This document shows, piece after piece, positions 8,146-16,242 of a stretch of DNA of 64,000 bases (the stretch's first letter is position 1; every line of letters starts with the position of its first letter). The DNA is from Mycolicibacterium chubuense NBB4 (GTDB lineage: Bacteria; Actinomycetota; Actinomycetes; Mycobacteriales; Mycobacteriaceae). Location: the NCBI RefSeq assembly GCF_000266905.1, contig NC_018027.1, forward strand, positions 5,394,001-5,458,000, given 5' to 3'. A model generated the notes under the pieces. It was not told the origin of the DNA. It ran no database searches and saw nothing but the letters and a program-made list of their open reading frames with translations. The translations under genes and the position numbers were made by a program.

Positions 8146-8858
8146 CGCGGTGCGGCGTAGGTGATGACCAGGACGTCGCGCCAGGCCGGCCGGGCCGGGT
8201 CGAGCGGCCGGATCGGGGACACGCCGTGCAGCGTGCGGCGGTCGTCGCCCAACAGCATCGTGCCCGGAGTCGCCAGCGTCGTCGTCAGGAACCGAGTGCC
8301 GTCGAGGGTGTAGACCGAACTCTGCCCTCCCGCCGCGTTGTGCCGCCCGACGAGCAGTGAGGTCACCAGCGTCACGCCGTCGCGGTGCACACCCTCGGGG
8401 GTCGGCTCCCCCTCGCCGCCCGCGGCCGCCAGCACGCGGAACGGTGTCACCTTCACGTGCCATCGCGGCGAGTCGGCGAGCGCCACCGCCACCCGGCCCA
8501 GCAGCGACAGCAGGCCCGCCAGGACGGGGTCCTGGGCGAAAGCCGTTGTCAGCGGCTCGAAGTGGCGCGGCATGTCGATGTAGAGGGGGTTGGAGTCCTC
8601 GGGCTGGACGAAGTGCTCGTGGGCCATGGGCGTCGTCGTCGCGCCTGAGGCGTCGTAGGAGAACTGCCCGTACCGGCGCATGCGGCAGGTGCCCAGCCGG
8701 GCCGCGTAGGTGTCGACGGCCAGATCGTCCCAGTGCCGGGCGAATCGGCGCCACTGCGGCGGGCCGGCGCCGAGGTGCGCGGACAGGTCGCCGGCGGAGA
8801 GCACGCACGCCCCCGATGAGTGCAGCGTGCGCGTCACCGCGGTCACCACATCCTCCAT
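8142..8858 (-). CDS. 2-oxoglutarate-Fe(II) dioxygenase family protein (PF10014-like)
   Basis: 238 residues. I chose the ATG at 8858 because GGGAGG lies four bases upstream; ATG codons at 8870-8876 have none. The double-stranded beta-helix metal triad is visible as His158-x-Asp160 (in GVHRDG) and His211 (in RTLHGVSP), with Arg217 placed to bind 2-oxoglutarate. The motif arrangement fits the small 2OG-Fe dioxygenase family that includes BsmA and amino acid hydroxylases. The substrate is unknown, possibly a free amino acid. Convergent with the small membrane protein gene; its neighbours give no pathway. Confidence 0.82.
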   Translation of the reverse strand: MEDVVTAVTRTLHSSGACVLSAGDLSAHLGAGPPQWRRFARHWDDLAVDTYAARLGTCRMRRYGQFSYDASGATTTPMAHEHFVQPEDSNPLYIDMPRHFEPLTTAFAQDPVLAGLLSLLGRVAVALADSPRWHVKVTPFRVLAAAGGEGEPTPEGVHRDGVTLVTSLLVGRHNAAGGQSSVYTLDGTRFLTTTLATPGTMLLGDDRRTLHGVSPIRPLDPARPAWRDVLVITYAAPR

Positions 8859-8958
8859 TGCGCCTCCCATCATCACTCATCGCCAGGGGTCGCCTGATGC
8901 GAATGAAAGACGTTGCCGCTGGTCGGGTTCAACCGGTCGCCAGCGGATCCGCGGGCCT

Positions 8959-9060
8959 TCATCGCCGGGGCTGCCAGGCGTACAACAGCGCCGTTGCGCG
9001 CCCGGTCTTACTGGACGCCCCGGTGATCAGGACCGTGCGCGTCGGTGCCTGTGGAGCCAT
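8959..9060 (-). pseudogene. N-terminal remnant of a short-chain dehydrogenase
   Basis: On the minus strand, ATG 9060 opens a 33-codon frame whose residues 7-27 read as a classical SDR start: [20 protein letters not shown]. The glycine-rich Rossmann motif would normally be TGASxGIGRA; here it is altered to SKTG, and the frame runs into a stop at 8959 after losing the next helix. The following 70 bp show no continuing SDR frame. I read this as a decayed SDR, or the tail of a deletion, upstream of the RNase Z gene. A tiny functional peptide cannot be ruled out. Confidence 0.5.
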
Positions 9061-9112
9061 GTTCCGGCGCTACCCGCCCCGGTCGCGGTCAAACAACCGT
9101 AATGTCGGCGAG

Positions 9113-10027
9113 GTGTCGGTCCGTGAGCTCGTCGTGCTGGGCACCGCGAGCCAGGTGCCGACGCGCCGCCGCAACCACAACGGATACCTACTGCGTTGGG
9201 ACGCTGAGGGATTGCTGTTCGATCCCGGCGAGGGCACCCAACGGCAGCTGCTGCTGGCCGGCGTGCCGGCCTCCGCGGTGACCCGGCTGTGCCTGACCCA
9301 CTTCCACGGCGATCACTGCCTCGGTGTGCCGGGGATCCTGCAGCGACTGTCCCTCGACGGCGTCCGCCGGCCCGTGGAGGCGTACTACCCCGCCTCCGGA
9401 GCGGAGTTCTTCGCGCGCCTGCGGCACGCCAGCGTCTTTCACGATGTGACCGATGTGCGGGAGAACCCGGTTGCCGGCGACGGATGCGTCGCCTCGGGCG
9501 TCTTCGGTGAGCTGCAGGCGCGCCGGCTCGACCATCCGGTCGAGGCGTTCGGCTACCGGCTCGCCGAGCCCGACGGCCGGCAGTTCGTCCGCGAACGGCT
9601 CGACCACTTCGGCGTCCACGGCCCCGCGGTCGGCGAGTTGCAGCGCACCGGCTCCGTCGGCGTCGGCGACCGAACGGTCCGGGTAGACGACGTCACCCGA
9701 CCGCGGCGCGGCCAGCGCTTCGCGTTCATCATGGACACCCGGCTCTGCGACGCCGTGTACGCGCTGGCCGACGGCGCCGACCTCGCGGTGATCGAGGCGA
9801 CGTTCCTCGACGAGGACCGTGCACTGGCGCGCGACTACGGGCACCTGACCGCCGGCCAAGCGGCGCGGGTGGCCCAGGAGTGCGGGGTGCGCCGGCTCGT
9901 GCTCACCCACTTCTCCCAGCGCTACCCCGACGGCTCGCGGCATCGCGACGAGGCCGCCGCGGCGTTCGCCGGGGATCTCGTCGTCGCCGAGGACCTGCAA
10001 CGCGTTCGGGTGCCGAGGCGCTGCTGA
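9113..10027 (+). CDS. rnz: ribonuclease Z, metallo-beta-lactamase fold
   Basis: 304 residues from GTG 9113. The zinc signature THFHGDH (residues 62-68), the [10 protein letters not shown] segment, a later MDT aspartate and the C-terminal LTHFSQRY histidine are those of tRNA 3'-endonuclease RNase Z. Length matches bacterial RNase Z (about 280-310). It cleaves precursor tRNA 3' of the discriminator base, in the cytoplasm. The insert between residues 100 and 180 corresponds to the flexible exosite arm. The start is the only plausible one: GTG followed by [20 protein letters not shown], the usual family start, though its ribosome binding site is weak. Confidence 0.92.
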   Translation: MSVRELVVLGTASQVPTRRRNHNGYLLRWDAEGLLFDPGEGTQRQLLLAGVPASAVTRLCLTHFHGDHCLGVPGILQRLSLDGVRRPVEAYYPASGAEFFARLRHASVFHDVTDVRENPVAGDGCVASGVFGELQARRLDHPVEAFGYRLAEPDGRQFVRERLDHFGVHGPAVGELQRTGSVGVGDRTVRVDDVTRPRRGQRFAFIMDTRLCDAVYALADGADLAVIEATFLDEDRALARDYGHLTAGQAARVAQECGVRRLVLTHFSQRYPDGSRHRDEAAAAFAGDLVVAEDLQRVRVPRRC

Positions 10028-10295
10028 TTTTTCGTCCCGGCACGGCGGTGATCCGCGGCCGCGTGACGTCGCGATCCGAGCCCCTGTCAGCCGAGCAGCG
10101 CGTGAGCGTGGTCGTCATCACGCACCAACCGCTGCGCAGGGAGGACGTGCAGCTCAACGGCCCCGCACGCAAGTACGTGTCGTGACTCAGGAGTCGCCGT
10201 GACCGCCCCCGCGAGGTCGGAAGGGCGATTCGGATCTGCGAGTCCGGGTAGTCGTTCCGCCAGATGGCAACGATCGAACGAAGAAGGTGCACACC

Positions 10296-10634
10296 ATGAG
10301 TCACGTCGAGGTCGATGAACAGCTGTGGGAGGAGTTCCATCGCGTCGTCAACATGACCTCGAGGGAGCTCGCCGACTGGCTGCGGGTTCGCTCGGCGGAC
10401 GAGGAGTCCGAAGAATTTCCCGACCATGCCGGCACCGAGACCGGCCGCCACGTGCTCGCCATCCTGGGCAAGCGCAAGGTCGATCTCACCGACGACGACG
10501 AGCGGGTGATGCGCAACGTGGTCGCGCGCATCCACTCCGAACGGCGGGCCGACCTCGAGCCGACCGCCGGGCAGGACCACTGGCGGCATCGGCTGATGAC
10601 GCTGGGACACGATCCACTGAAAGCGGGGCGATGA
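10296..10634 (+). CDS. DUF3140 domain protein
   Basis: A 112-residue soluble protein typical of the DUF3140 family: a helical N-terminus (LWEEFHRVVNMTSRELADWL), central residues ETGRHVLAILGKRK and a DLTDDDERVMRNVVARIHSERR segment. I chose ATG 10296 (GAAGG at 10283-10287) over a GTG nine bases earlier. The family is common in actinobacteria and often travels with the small protein encoded next, whose ATG overlaps this stop (ATGA). Stress-related distribution has been noted for the family; the molecular role is unknown. Confidence 0.85.
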   Translation: MSHVEVDEQLWEEFHRVVNMTSRELADWLRVRSADEESEEFPDHAGTETGRHVLAILGKRKVDLTDDDERVMRNVVARIHSERRADLEPTAGQDHWRHRLMTLGHDPLKAGR

Positions 10635-10804
10635 TGGAACGCGGCAGCTCGAAGCACGGTCCGCGCGAGGACGAGGCACTCAAGGACCAGTTGCGCGGCA
10701 CACTGCAGGGCAACCGGTCCTCCCGGGCCGAGGAGTGGCGGGATCCGGAGCCGCCCGCCGATGACGATCCGGACGTGCCGACGGCGGGCCCGACCAACCG
10801 CTAG
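10631..10804 (+). CDS. small conserved acidic protein, partner of DUF3140
   Basis: 57 residues, starting with ATG ATG at 10631 and overlapping the DUF3140 stop by 4 nt. The sequence (GSSKHGPREDEALKDQLRG, then TRAEEWRDPEP-like SRAEEWRDPEPPADDDPD) is the type repeatedly found next to DUF3140 in actinobacteria. Highly charged, probably partly disordered, with no catalytic motif. The overlap implies co-translation with DUF3140. A large nested inverted repeat begins just after the stop and probably ends the transcript. Confidence 0.72.
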   Translation: MMERGSSKHGPREDEALKDQLRGTLQGNRSSRAEEWRDPEPPADDDPDVPTAGPTNR

Positions 10805-10819
10805 CGGCCCTTCCCCGCG

Positions 10820-10877
10820 CCGAGTGCACGGTCTCTGACGTTTTCGACGCGGATTCCGTCAGAAGTCGTGCACTCGG
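10820..10877. terminator. nested inverted repeat between convergent genes (probable bidirectional terminator)
   Basis: The outer arms CCGAGTGCACG (10820-10830) and CGTGCACTCGG (10867-10877) are perfectly complementary over 11 bp. Inside them TCTGACG (10834-10840) and CGTCAGA (10857-10863) pair over 7 bp, around a 16-nt loop. The element sits between convergent stops at 10804 and 10893. No strong T-run follows, so it may act with Rho or be a dispersed repeat. Confidence 0.55.
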
Positions 10878-10892
10878 TGGCTGCGCTTTCGG

Positions 10893-12077
10893 CTAGCTCG
10901 GCCGGGGCCTGCCCGTGAGGTCCCGGATGGTGTGGATCTCGCCGTCGCGGTACGGCTGCCCACCGGGGACGAGCAGGTCGTGGAACCACTCCGCGACCGG
11001 CCCGGTCTGGGGGTGCTCCCAGGTATCCCAGGGAAGGTAGGTCTGCGTCTTGCCCGCGACCAACCCCCAGGAGAACGCGCTGACGTTGTGGCGTTTGGTG
11101 ATCGGCAGGATTCCCTCGACCGTGCAGTCCAGCGTCCGCGCCATGTACTCGGTGCACATCACCGGCCGTCCCATCGGCGCGAGCTCGTTGATGCGGGCCT
11201 CGAACTCGGCGGGCGGGGCGTAGCTGTGGAACGTGATGACGTCGGAGTTGTCGAGCTGGATGCCGGCGATCTCGCTGCGCCGCGCCGGGTCGCCCCAGAT
11301 GCCGTCCCACACGCCGCTCGTCAGCGGCTGAGACGGGTTGACCGACCTCGCCCACCGGAACACCTCGGGCAGCAGCGCTGCGACGACCTGGTCTTTGTCC
11401 TTGCGCTCGACGTCGCGGTAGGCGTTGGCCGGGTTGTCCGGCTCGTTCCACAGATCCCAGCCCAGCACCCGGTCGTCGCCGCGGAACCGGGTCAGCACCC
11501 CGACGACGTAGTCGTGCATGACGAGCCGGTACCGCCGGTCGCCCAGGTTGTCGGCGCCGGGGCTCTGGACCCACCTCGAGTTGTGCACGCCCGGCCGGGG
11601 TTCAGGCTGGCGACCGAGCCGCGGGTGCGGATCCCAACACGAGTCGAACAGCACGAAGAGCGGCCTGATCTCGTGGCGCGCGGCGATGTCGACGAACTGC
11701 CCGAGTCTGCGCAGGAACCCGACGTGGTCCTGGATCCAGAGCTGATCGTGCAGGAAGACCCGAACCGCGTTGAGCCCGATGTCGTGCGCCAGCCGCAGTT
11801 CGGCGTCGATCCGTCGCGGGTCGAAGGTGCCGGGCTGGAACATCTCGAGCTGGTTGACCGCGTTCGACGTGATGAAGTTCGCACCGACGAGCCACCCCTG
11901 CTGCTGATACCAGCGGCCGGCGCGATCGGCCGACCACCGGTCCACCTCGGCGGAGGCGACGGGGGTGCGGGACAGGGTCGCACCGGCGGTGACGAGCACC
12001 GGCAGCTTGAGCGCCGTGCGACGCCGCATGATGCGGCCGTCTTTTCCGGCAGCAACGTACGCAGGGTTGCCAGACAC
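10893..12077 (-). CDS. Tat-type exported glycoside hydrolase, cellulase/mannanase (GH5-like) fold
   Basis: 394 residues. GTG 12077 is chosen because AAGGA lies 7 nt upstream; an inner ATG at 12029 has no clear ribosome binding site. MRRRTALK followed by a hydrophobic stretch and ASA (residues 17-43) looks like a twin-arginine or Sec lipidless signal. The TIM-barrel GH5-type catalytic pair is visible: acid/base Glu212 in WDLWNEPDN and nucleophile Glu310 in MCTEY, with WGL near the end as aromatic platform. Such mycobacterial enzymes are annotated as cellulases or mannan endo-mannosidases; the substrate may be cell-envelope glycan or plant polymer. Monocistronic. Confidence 0.82.
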   Translation of the reverse strand: MSGNPAYVAAGKDGRIMRRRTALKLPVLVTAGATLSRTPVASAEVDRWSADRAGRWYQQQGWLVGANFITSNAVNQLEMFQPGTFDPRRIDAELRLAHDIGLNAVRVFLHDQLWIQDHVGFLRRLGQFVDIAARHEIRPLFVLFDSCWDPHPRLGRQPEPRPGVHNSRWVQSPGADNLGDRRYRLVMHDYVVGVLTRFRGDDRVLGWDLWNEPDNPANAYRDVERKDKDQVVAALLPEVFRWARSVNPSQPLTSGVWDGIWGDPARRSEIAGIQLDNSDVITFHSYAPPAEFEARINELAPMGRPVMCTEYMARTLDCTVEGILPITKRHNVSAFSWGLVAGKTQTYLPWDTWEHPQTGPVAEWFHDLLVPGGQPYRDGEIHTIRDLTGRPRPS

Positions 12078-12489
12078 AGTGCAATCCTTCGGACTTGTCG
12101 ATCGGGAGTCGGTCACCCGTCGCTGTCGGGCCGGCCACGCGCGGCGCACACGACGGAGGGGCTTTTCAGTACCGCGCCGCTTCCGGGGTAGCCATCTCGG
12201 ACCGCTTTTGAAACTCGCCCCGGGCGCCCGTTCCGGTATCCGGATGCACGGGGCGGCGATGCACCGGCGTCGATCAGCAGGTGAGAGATCCGCGAGAGAT
12301 CGGACACTGCCGGGAGGGAGGCAGATCACACATCGGGCGCGTCGGATCGACACGGCGCACGAAGATTCCGAGCGACGGGCGTGGCGCCGCACGGAAAACG
12401 GGCGGCGCGCAGGACGCGCCGCCCGTCATCGGGGTTCAGATCTCAGGCCGGCCCTCCCCGCCCGGGAGGATGACCAGCCGCATCGGTGG
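12078..12489. other. 412-bp intergenic region
   Basis: The right half holds the intrinsic terminator at 12398-12426. The left part must hold the promoter of the GH5-like gene at 12077 but shows no clear -10/-35 pair. Short open frames on both strands here have no ribosome binding sites and look like GC artefacts. I see no gene. Confidence 0.6.
12398..12426 (-). terminator. intrinsic terminator after the haemophore-like gene
   Basis: Perfect 12-bp arms (ACGGGCGGCGCG at 12398-12409 and its complement at 12415-12426) with a 5-nt loop. Read on the minus strand the hairpin is followed by TTTT, as in a Rho-independent terminator. It lies 64 nt beyond the stop of the 12490 gene. Confidence 0.75.
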
Positions 12490-12825
12490 CTATCCGCAGC
12501 GGTTGCGGAAGTCGACGGAGGGCTGGCGGATGGAGCGTAGCGCGTCGCCCACGTCGGGGTGAGCGCCGATGTAGTCCTCGACGGCCGTGCGCATCTCGTC
12601 GCGCGACTTGCCCTTCAGGCCGGTGAAGAAGTCGTTGACCTCGGGATGGGTGAACAGGTAGGCCGACGTCGCGGCGGTGACACCGGTCATGACGCCGGCC
12701 AGATCCGCCGCGGTGCAGTTGGGCGGCGGCGGCGGTGGCGGTTCGGCCGCCGCGGTCGCCGCGACGCCCAGCGCAACCGCCGGGGCGGCCAGCACGGCGA
12801 GCAGGAATCGGGTGGTGGACGTCAT
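12490..12825 (-). CDS. secreted haem-binding (MHB/haemophore-type) protein
   Basis: 111 residues with a Sec signal peptide (about 1-27, AAAEP) followed by a polyproline spacer. The mature domain reads CTAADLAGVMTGVTAATSAYLFTHPEVNDFF and ends with RNRC, matching the mycobacterial MHB domain: an all-helical fold closed by a disulfide between the first and last cysteines, as in the Rv0203 haemophore family. Role by family: haem binding or transfer outside the membrane. AGGAGGAG lies just before the ATG. It is the last gene of a run of three small secreted proteins on the minus strand and is followed by an intrinsic terminator. Confidence 0.82.
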   Translation of the reverse strand: MTSTTRFLLAVLAAPAVALGVAATAAAEPPPPPPPNCTAADLAGVMTGVTAATSAYLFTHPEVNDFFTGLKGKSRDEMRTAVEDYIGAHPDVGDALRSIRQPSVDFRNRCG

Positions 12826-12871
12826 GGTGCTCCTCCTGTGTGTCGGTGACGCGACGGTGCGTTCGGTGTTC

Positions 12872-13138
12872 TCAGCGACGGCCGGGATTCCAGACGATGG
12901 ACAGGCCGCCGTCGTTTCCGCAGAGCCAGTCGGTGTCGCAGGGGTAGGGCCACGCCGGCCCGGTGTCGAGCGTTCCGGGTCCCTGACCGGTGTTGCTGCC
13001 GCGGACGGTGCCCTGCGAGCAGACGGTGGTTCCCGCCGAGCTCACGCACTCGGCGCCGGCAGGTGCGGCCACCGCGACGGCCACGCCTGCCCAGGTCACG
13101 GGAAGTGCCAGGGCGACGGCGACGCCCCGGCTAGACAC
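12872..13138 (-). CDS. small secreted protein, mycobacterial type
   Basis: 88 residues: a signal peptide (about 1-29, PAGA) then a short mature domain starting ECVSSAGTTVCSQGTVRGSN and holding four cysteines (30, 40, and a pair in PCDTDWLC), so probably two disulfides. No known catalytic motif. GTG start at 13138 with GGTGAG upstream; the start overlaps the end of the 13131 gene by 8 nt, implying co-transcription. This kind of secreted Cys-containing protein is frequent in mycobacteria; the function is unknown. Confidence 0.68.
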   Translation of the reverse strand: MSSRGVAVALALPVTWAGVAVAVAAPAGAECVSSAGTTVCSQGTVRGSNTGQGPGTLDTGPAWPYPCDTDWLCGNDGGLSIVWNPGRR

Positions 13139-13430
13139 AGCCGCTCACGGTGACTCGGCGCCCGACGCTGCCGCAGACACTGATGTTCGGCGGTGGCGGG
13201 GGCGGCGGCGGGGGCGCGGCGTAGTCCTCGGGCAGCGGCGCATAGGCCGCCGGCGGCGGCACCCAGGGCGCGATCGCATCGGCGACGTTCCCGCAGCCGC
13301 TCACCGACACGAACCGGCCGCCCACGCTGCCGCAGACATCTGCGGACGCCGACGGGGGCGGGGCGAACACCACCAGCCCGGCCACGGCGGCGCACGCGTT
13401 CGCCAGCAGGAGCACTCGACGCGGCTTCAT
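13131..13430 (-). CDS. secreted protein with duplicated CGSVG-VSGC motif
   Basis: About 99 residues from ATG 13430 (an in-frame GTG at 13451 would add seven residues). Signal peptide to about residue 30 (ASA). The mature part contains CGSVGGRFVSVSGC, then a Pro-rich linker with nine consecutive prolines, then CGSVGRRVTVSGC at the C-terminus. Each copy has two cysteines 12-13 residues apart, suggesting two small disulfide loops. Overlaps the start of the 12872 gene. No function can be assigned; extracytoplasmic location is inferred from the signal peptide. Confidence 0.65.
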   Translation of the reverse strand: MKPRRVLLLANACAAVAGLVVFAPPPSASADVCGSVGGRFVSVSGCGNVADAIAPWVPPPAAYAPLPEDYAAPPPPPPPPPNISVCGSVGRRVTVSGCV

Positions 13431-13537
13431 CAGGTCATGCACTGATCCCACACGGCGATTCTGACGCTGTCGTCAGGGCGCGTCTCGACTTTGGACCACA
13501 CTGGCCGAGATTTCGGTGATGGACGCCGTCGCGTGCG

Positions 13538-14548
13538 TCAGGTCAGGGCGCGGGCGACCTCGCCGTAGCGCTCGACCCGCTCGGGATCAGCCAGGGAGTT
13601 GTACAGCACAAGCCGTGACGCCACCCCCTCGTAGGTCGCCCGCAGAGCGTCGGCGAGGCCGTCCCACGTCGACTCGGTGGCGAATGCCGCGATGTGGTCG
13701 TCGGTGATCTGGGCGACCATCCCGGCGAAGTCCCCGGCCTTCTGCTTCTCCCGCAGCCGCGCCGTCGTGCCCTCGAAACCCGCCTCGTCCCAGATGAACG
13801 CATAGTTCGGCGTGCTGCCGTAGAAGCCCAGGCTGGCCCGCACGAGCTCTCGCTCCCGGTCCCGCTCGGCGTCGCTGTCGCCGACGATCGTCAGGACCGG
13901 GACGATCACGGCGATCTCGGATGCGGAGCGTCCCGCCTTGGCGGCACCCTCGGCGATGCTGGGCACGACGTGACGGGCCAGGTAGCCCGGCTCCCCGATG
14001 GGGTGCACGTGCACCCCGTCGGCGACCTCGCCGGCCATGCGCAGCATCCACGGGTTCACCGCGGCGATGTCCACGCAGGGATCCGGCGCGTCGATCGGCC
14101 CGGGGCTCCACTGCGGAGTGATGAAGTCGAGGTCGTAGAAATCACCGTGGTGATCCAGCGTCCCGGACCGGAAGGCGGCGAAACACGCCTTGACGGCGCG
14201 CACGTAGTCCCGCAGCCGTGGACCGGGACGCTCGAACGAGGAGCCGTAGCGGCGCACCACATGGGTACGCACCTGTGTCCCCAGACCGAGCCGGAAGCGC
14301 CCGGCCGTCGCTTCGGCCAGCTCCCATGCCGTCGCGGCGGTGACGAAGGGACTGCGCGGGAAGGCCACGGCCACACCGGTGGACAACTCCAGGCCGGGCG
14401 CGGCCTGGGACGCGACAGCCGCGTTGAGATACGCGGTCCGGCCGGTCTCGGTGAACAGCAGACCGGAGAACCCGGCGGCGGCCACCCGGCGTGCGAGATC
14501 ACCGGTCCGGCTCAGGGGCTGTGGAGTCGTCATCGCGTCGACGTGCAT
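13538..14548 (-). CDS. LLM-class F420-dependent oxidoreductase (MSMEG_2256/TIGR03617-like)
   Basis: A 336-residue luciferase-like TIM-barrel protein. Segments typical of the family are visible: LARRVAAAGFSGLLFTETG at the N-terminus, ATAGRFRLGLGTQVRTHVVRRYG in the middle, AAVNPWMLRMAGEVADGVHVHPIGE, and a C-terminal WDGLADAL. The GLGTQV segment contributes to binding the deazaflavin cofactor F420 in this class. The N-terminus TTPQPL matches the TIGR03617 subgroup. Substrate unknown. Transcribed alone, with its end 86 nt from the secreted-protein gene and its start facing the end of the phospholipase D gene. Confidence 0.85.
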   Translation of the reverse strand: MHVDAMTTPQPLSRTGDLARRVAAAGFSGLLFTETGRTAYLNAAVASQAAPGLELSTGVAVAFPRSPFVTAATAWELAEATAGRFRLGLGTQVRTHVVRRYGSSFERPGPRLRDYVRAVKACFAAFRSGTLDHHGDFYDLDFITPQWSPGPIDAPDPCVDIAAVNPWMLRMAGEVADGVHVHPIGEPGYLARHVVPSIAEGAAKAGRSASEIAVIVPVLTIVGDSDAERDRERELVRASLGFYGSTPNYAFIWDEAGFEGTTARLREKQKAGDFAGMVAQITDDHIAAFATESTWDGLADALRATYEGVASRLVLYNSLADPERVERYGEVARALT

Positions 14549-14601
14549 CCCGTGCAGCGTAGAACGTTTGAGGTTGACCCGTCCGCACCCGGGTATGCGC
14601 G

Positions 14602-16224
14602 CTACTCGTCGTCGGCGTCGGGCAGACCTTCGGGCGGCGGTGTCGAGTAGGCCGGGTTCGCCGGCGGAACCTCGGGCTGCTGCTCCCCGGTTCCGGACGA
14701 GTCCTGCTGCGGGCCGGAGTCATTGGCGGTCATCACCGGTCCATACCCGCTCGGCGGCCGGTTAGTCCTGAATCCGGCCAGGAACCTCTGCACGCCGCTG
14801 GCCAGCGACCGCGGGACGCGGTCGGGATCCATCAGGATGTTCTCCGCCAGCGGGCCGGCCTCTCCGGCGATGGTCTCGCGGGTGAACAGACGCAGCGTCC
14901 TGCCGTCGCGGTGCAGCGCCCGAACGGCACCGAGCACGGAACCGCACCGACTCAGCGCCTCGTCGAGATCGGACGCGGACACCCCGAGATGCTCGGCCAC
15001 CAGAGCGTTGCGCAGGCAGATGATCGTGGCGCGCACGTCTGCTGCGCCCCGAGCGTCGCCGACCGCCTCGATCGCCACGTCGCACTCGCTGTCGAATCCC
15101 ATGGACCGGTTGTTGAGGTTGGAGGATCCGATCCGCAGCAACCGGTCGTCGATCACCATGACCTTGGAGTGGACGTAGATCGGCGTGCCCTCGTCAGTGA
15201 CGGGCCAGAAGACCCCCAACCGGTCGTATTCGTCGGCGGCCCAGAGCAATCCGAGCAGCGCGTGCCGCGCGGTGTCCATCGACGTGCGTTCCAGCGGACT
15301 CTCGGAGCTGCGGGGCAGGATGACGACGATCTCCGGACCGTCCGGTTCCTGCAGGCGCGCGGCCAGCGCTTCGGCGATCGGCCGGGAGGCCAGGTACTGG
15401 TTCTCCAGGTAGATCGTCTGGCGGGCCGCGGCGATGGCGGCGAGATTGAGCGCCTCCACTTCGCGGGCTTCGCTGCCCGGCGGCAGCGCGGGCTGCGTGC
15501 GCGCGATGCCCACCGCGACGTCCCGCAGCGCGGGCGTCAGGCTGCCCGGCCACAGGTTGGGCCCGGGCTCCACCGGTGCGAGGAACTGTCCGGTGGCGGT
15601 GCGCCACCGATTGCGGGCCAGTTCAGCCAGCGCACGGGCGGCAGCACCGTCGACGGCGGTGGCGACCTCGTGACGCGGGCCGTAGGTGCGCCCGGCGGTC
15701 CGGCGCAGCCGGCCGTCGTCCGGGTGCTCGGAGGTGTCCCAGCGGTCCACGGTGAGGTCGATACCGCCGCAGAACGCCACCCCGTCGTCGACCACCACGA
15801 TCTTCTGATGGTGCACCGCGCCGGTGGGGTGTGCTCCGTCGACGGCGAATTCCAGTCGCTCGCTGCTCAATCGGTTGACCAGCGCCACCGGGATCACGCC
15901 CCGCCAGAGGGTCTGCAGTCCCGGCACCAGACCGAGATTCGCCTTCAGCACGCAGATCTCGAGGCGCTCGCGGCGGCGCACCAGCCAGCGCAGGAACGCG
16001 CCGAACTGGTTGGGGCCGGCCAGCTTCTTCCCGCCGCGCTCGAACGTCATCCGGGTGTCGAAGTCCCAGCCGATGAGGATGATCCGCCGCTGCGCGCGCA
16101 ACATGGCCGCCTTGACGTGGGCGAAGTAGTCGGCGGCGTCGACGATGTAGGCGAAACGCGCGGCCTCTTCGACGCGCCAGCAGGTGTGGCCCGGAGTCAG
16201 CAGTGGGCGGTCGCCGCCTGACAT
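14602..16224 (-). CDS. phospholipase D-superfamily protein
   Basis: 540 residues with two HKD motifs: His139-x-Lys141-x4-Asp146 (VHHQKIVVVD) followed by GGIDLT, and His352-x-Lys354-x4-Asp359 (VHSKVMVIDD) followed by GSSNLNNRS. Both catalytic halves are intact, so the enzyme should hydrolyse or transfer phosphodiester head groups, as in PLD/cardiolipin-synthase-like proteins. No signal peptide or clear membrane anchor, so it may be cytoplasmic or peripheral. The last 45 residues are Pro/Gly/Ser-rich and probably disordered. ATG 16224 has only a weak ribosome binding site. Starts 18 nt beyond the stop of the threonine aldolase gene (same strand), so the two may share a transcript. Confidence 0.88.
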   Translation of the reverse strand: MSGGDRPLLTPGHTCWRVEEAARFAYIVDAADYFAHVKAAMLRAQRRIILIGWDFDTRMTFERGGKKLAGPNQFGAFLRWLVRRRERLEICVLKANLGLVPGLQTLWRGVIPVALVNRLSSERLEFAVDGAHPTGAVHHQKIVVVDDGVAFCGGIDLTVDRWDTSEHPDDGRLRRTAGRTYGPRHEVATAVDGAAARALAELARNRWRTATGQFLAPVEPGPNLWPGSLTPALRDVAVGIARTQPALPPGSEAREVEALNLAAIAAARQTIYLENQYLASRPIAEALAARLQEPDGPEIVVILPRSSESPLERTSMDTARHALLGLLWAADEYDRLGVFWPVTDEGTPIYVHSKVMVIDDRLLRIGSSNLNNRSMGFDSECDVAIEAVGDARGAADVRATIICLRNALVAEHLGVSASDLDEALSRCGSVLGAVRALHRDGRTLRLFTRETIAGEAGPLAENILMDPDRVPRSLASGVQRFLAGFRTNRPPSGYGPVMTANDSGPQQDSSGTGEQQPEVPPANPAYSTPPPEGLPDADDE

Positions 16225-16242
16225 AGGGCTGTGTCTACCACA

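Noticed and set aside
10028..10295. Open frame running past the RNase Z stop toward DUF3140
   Set aside because: No ribosome binding site and no protein-like composition. I consider this 268-bp stretch non-coding.
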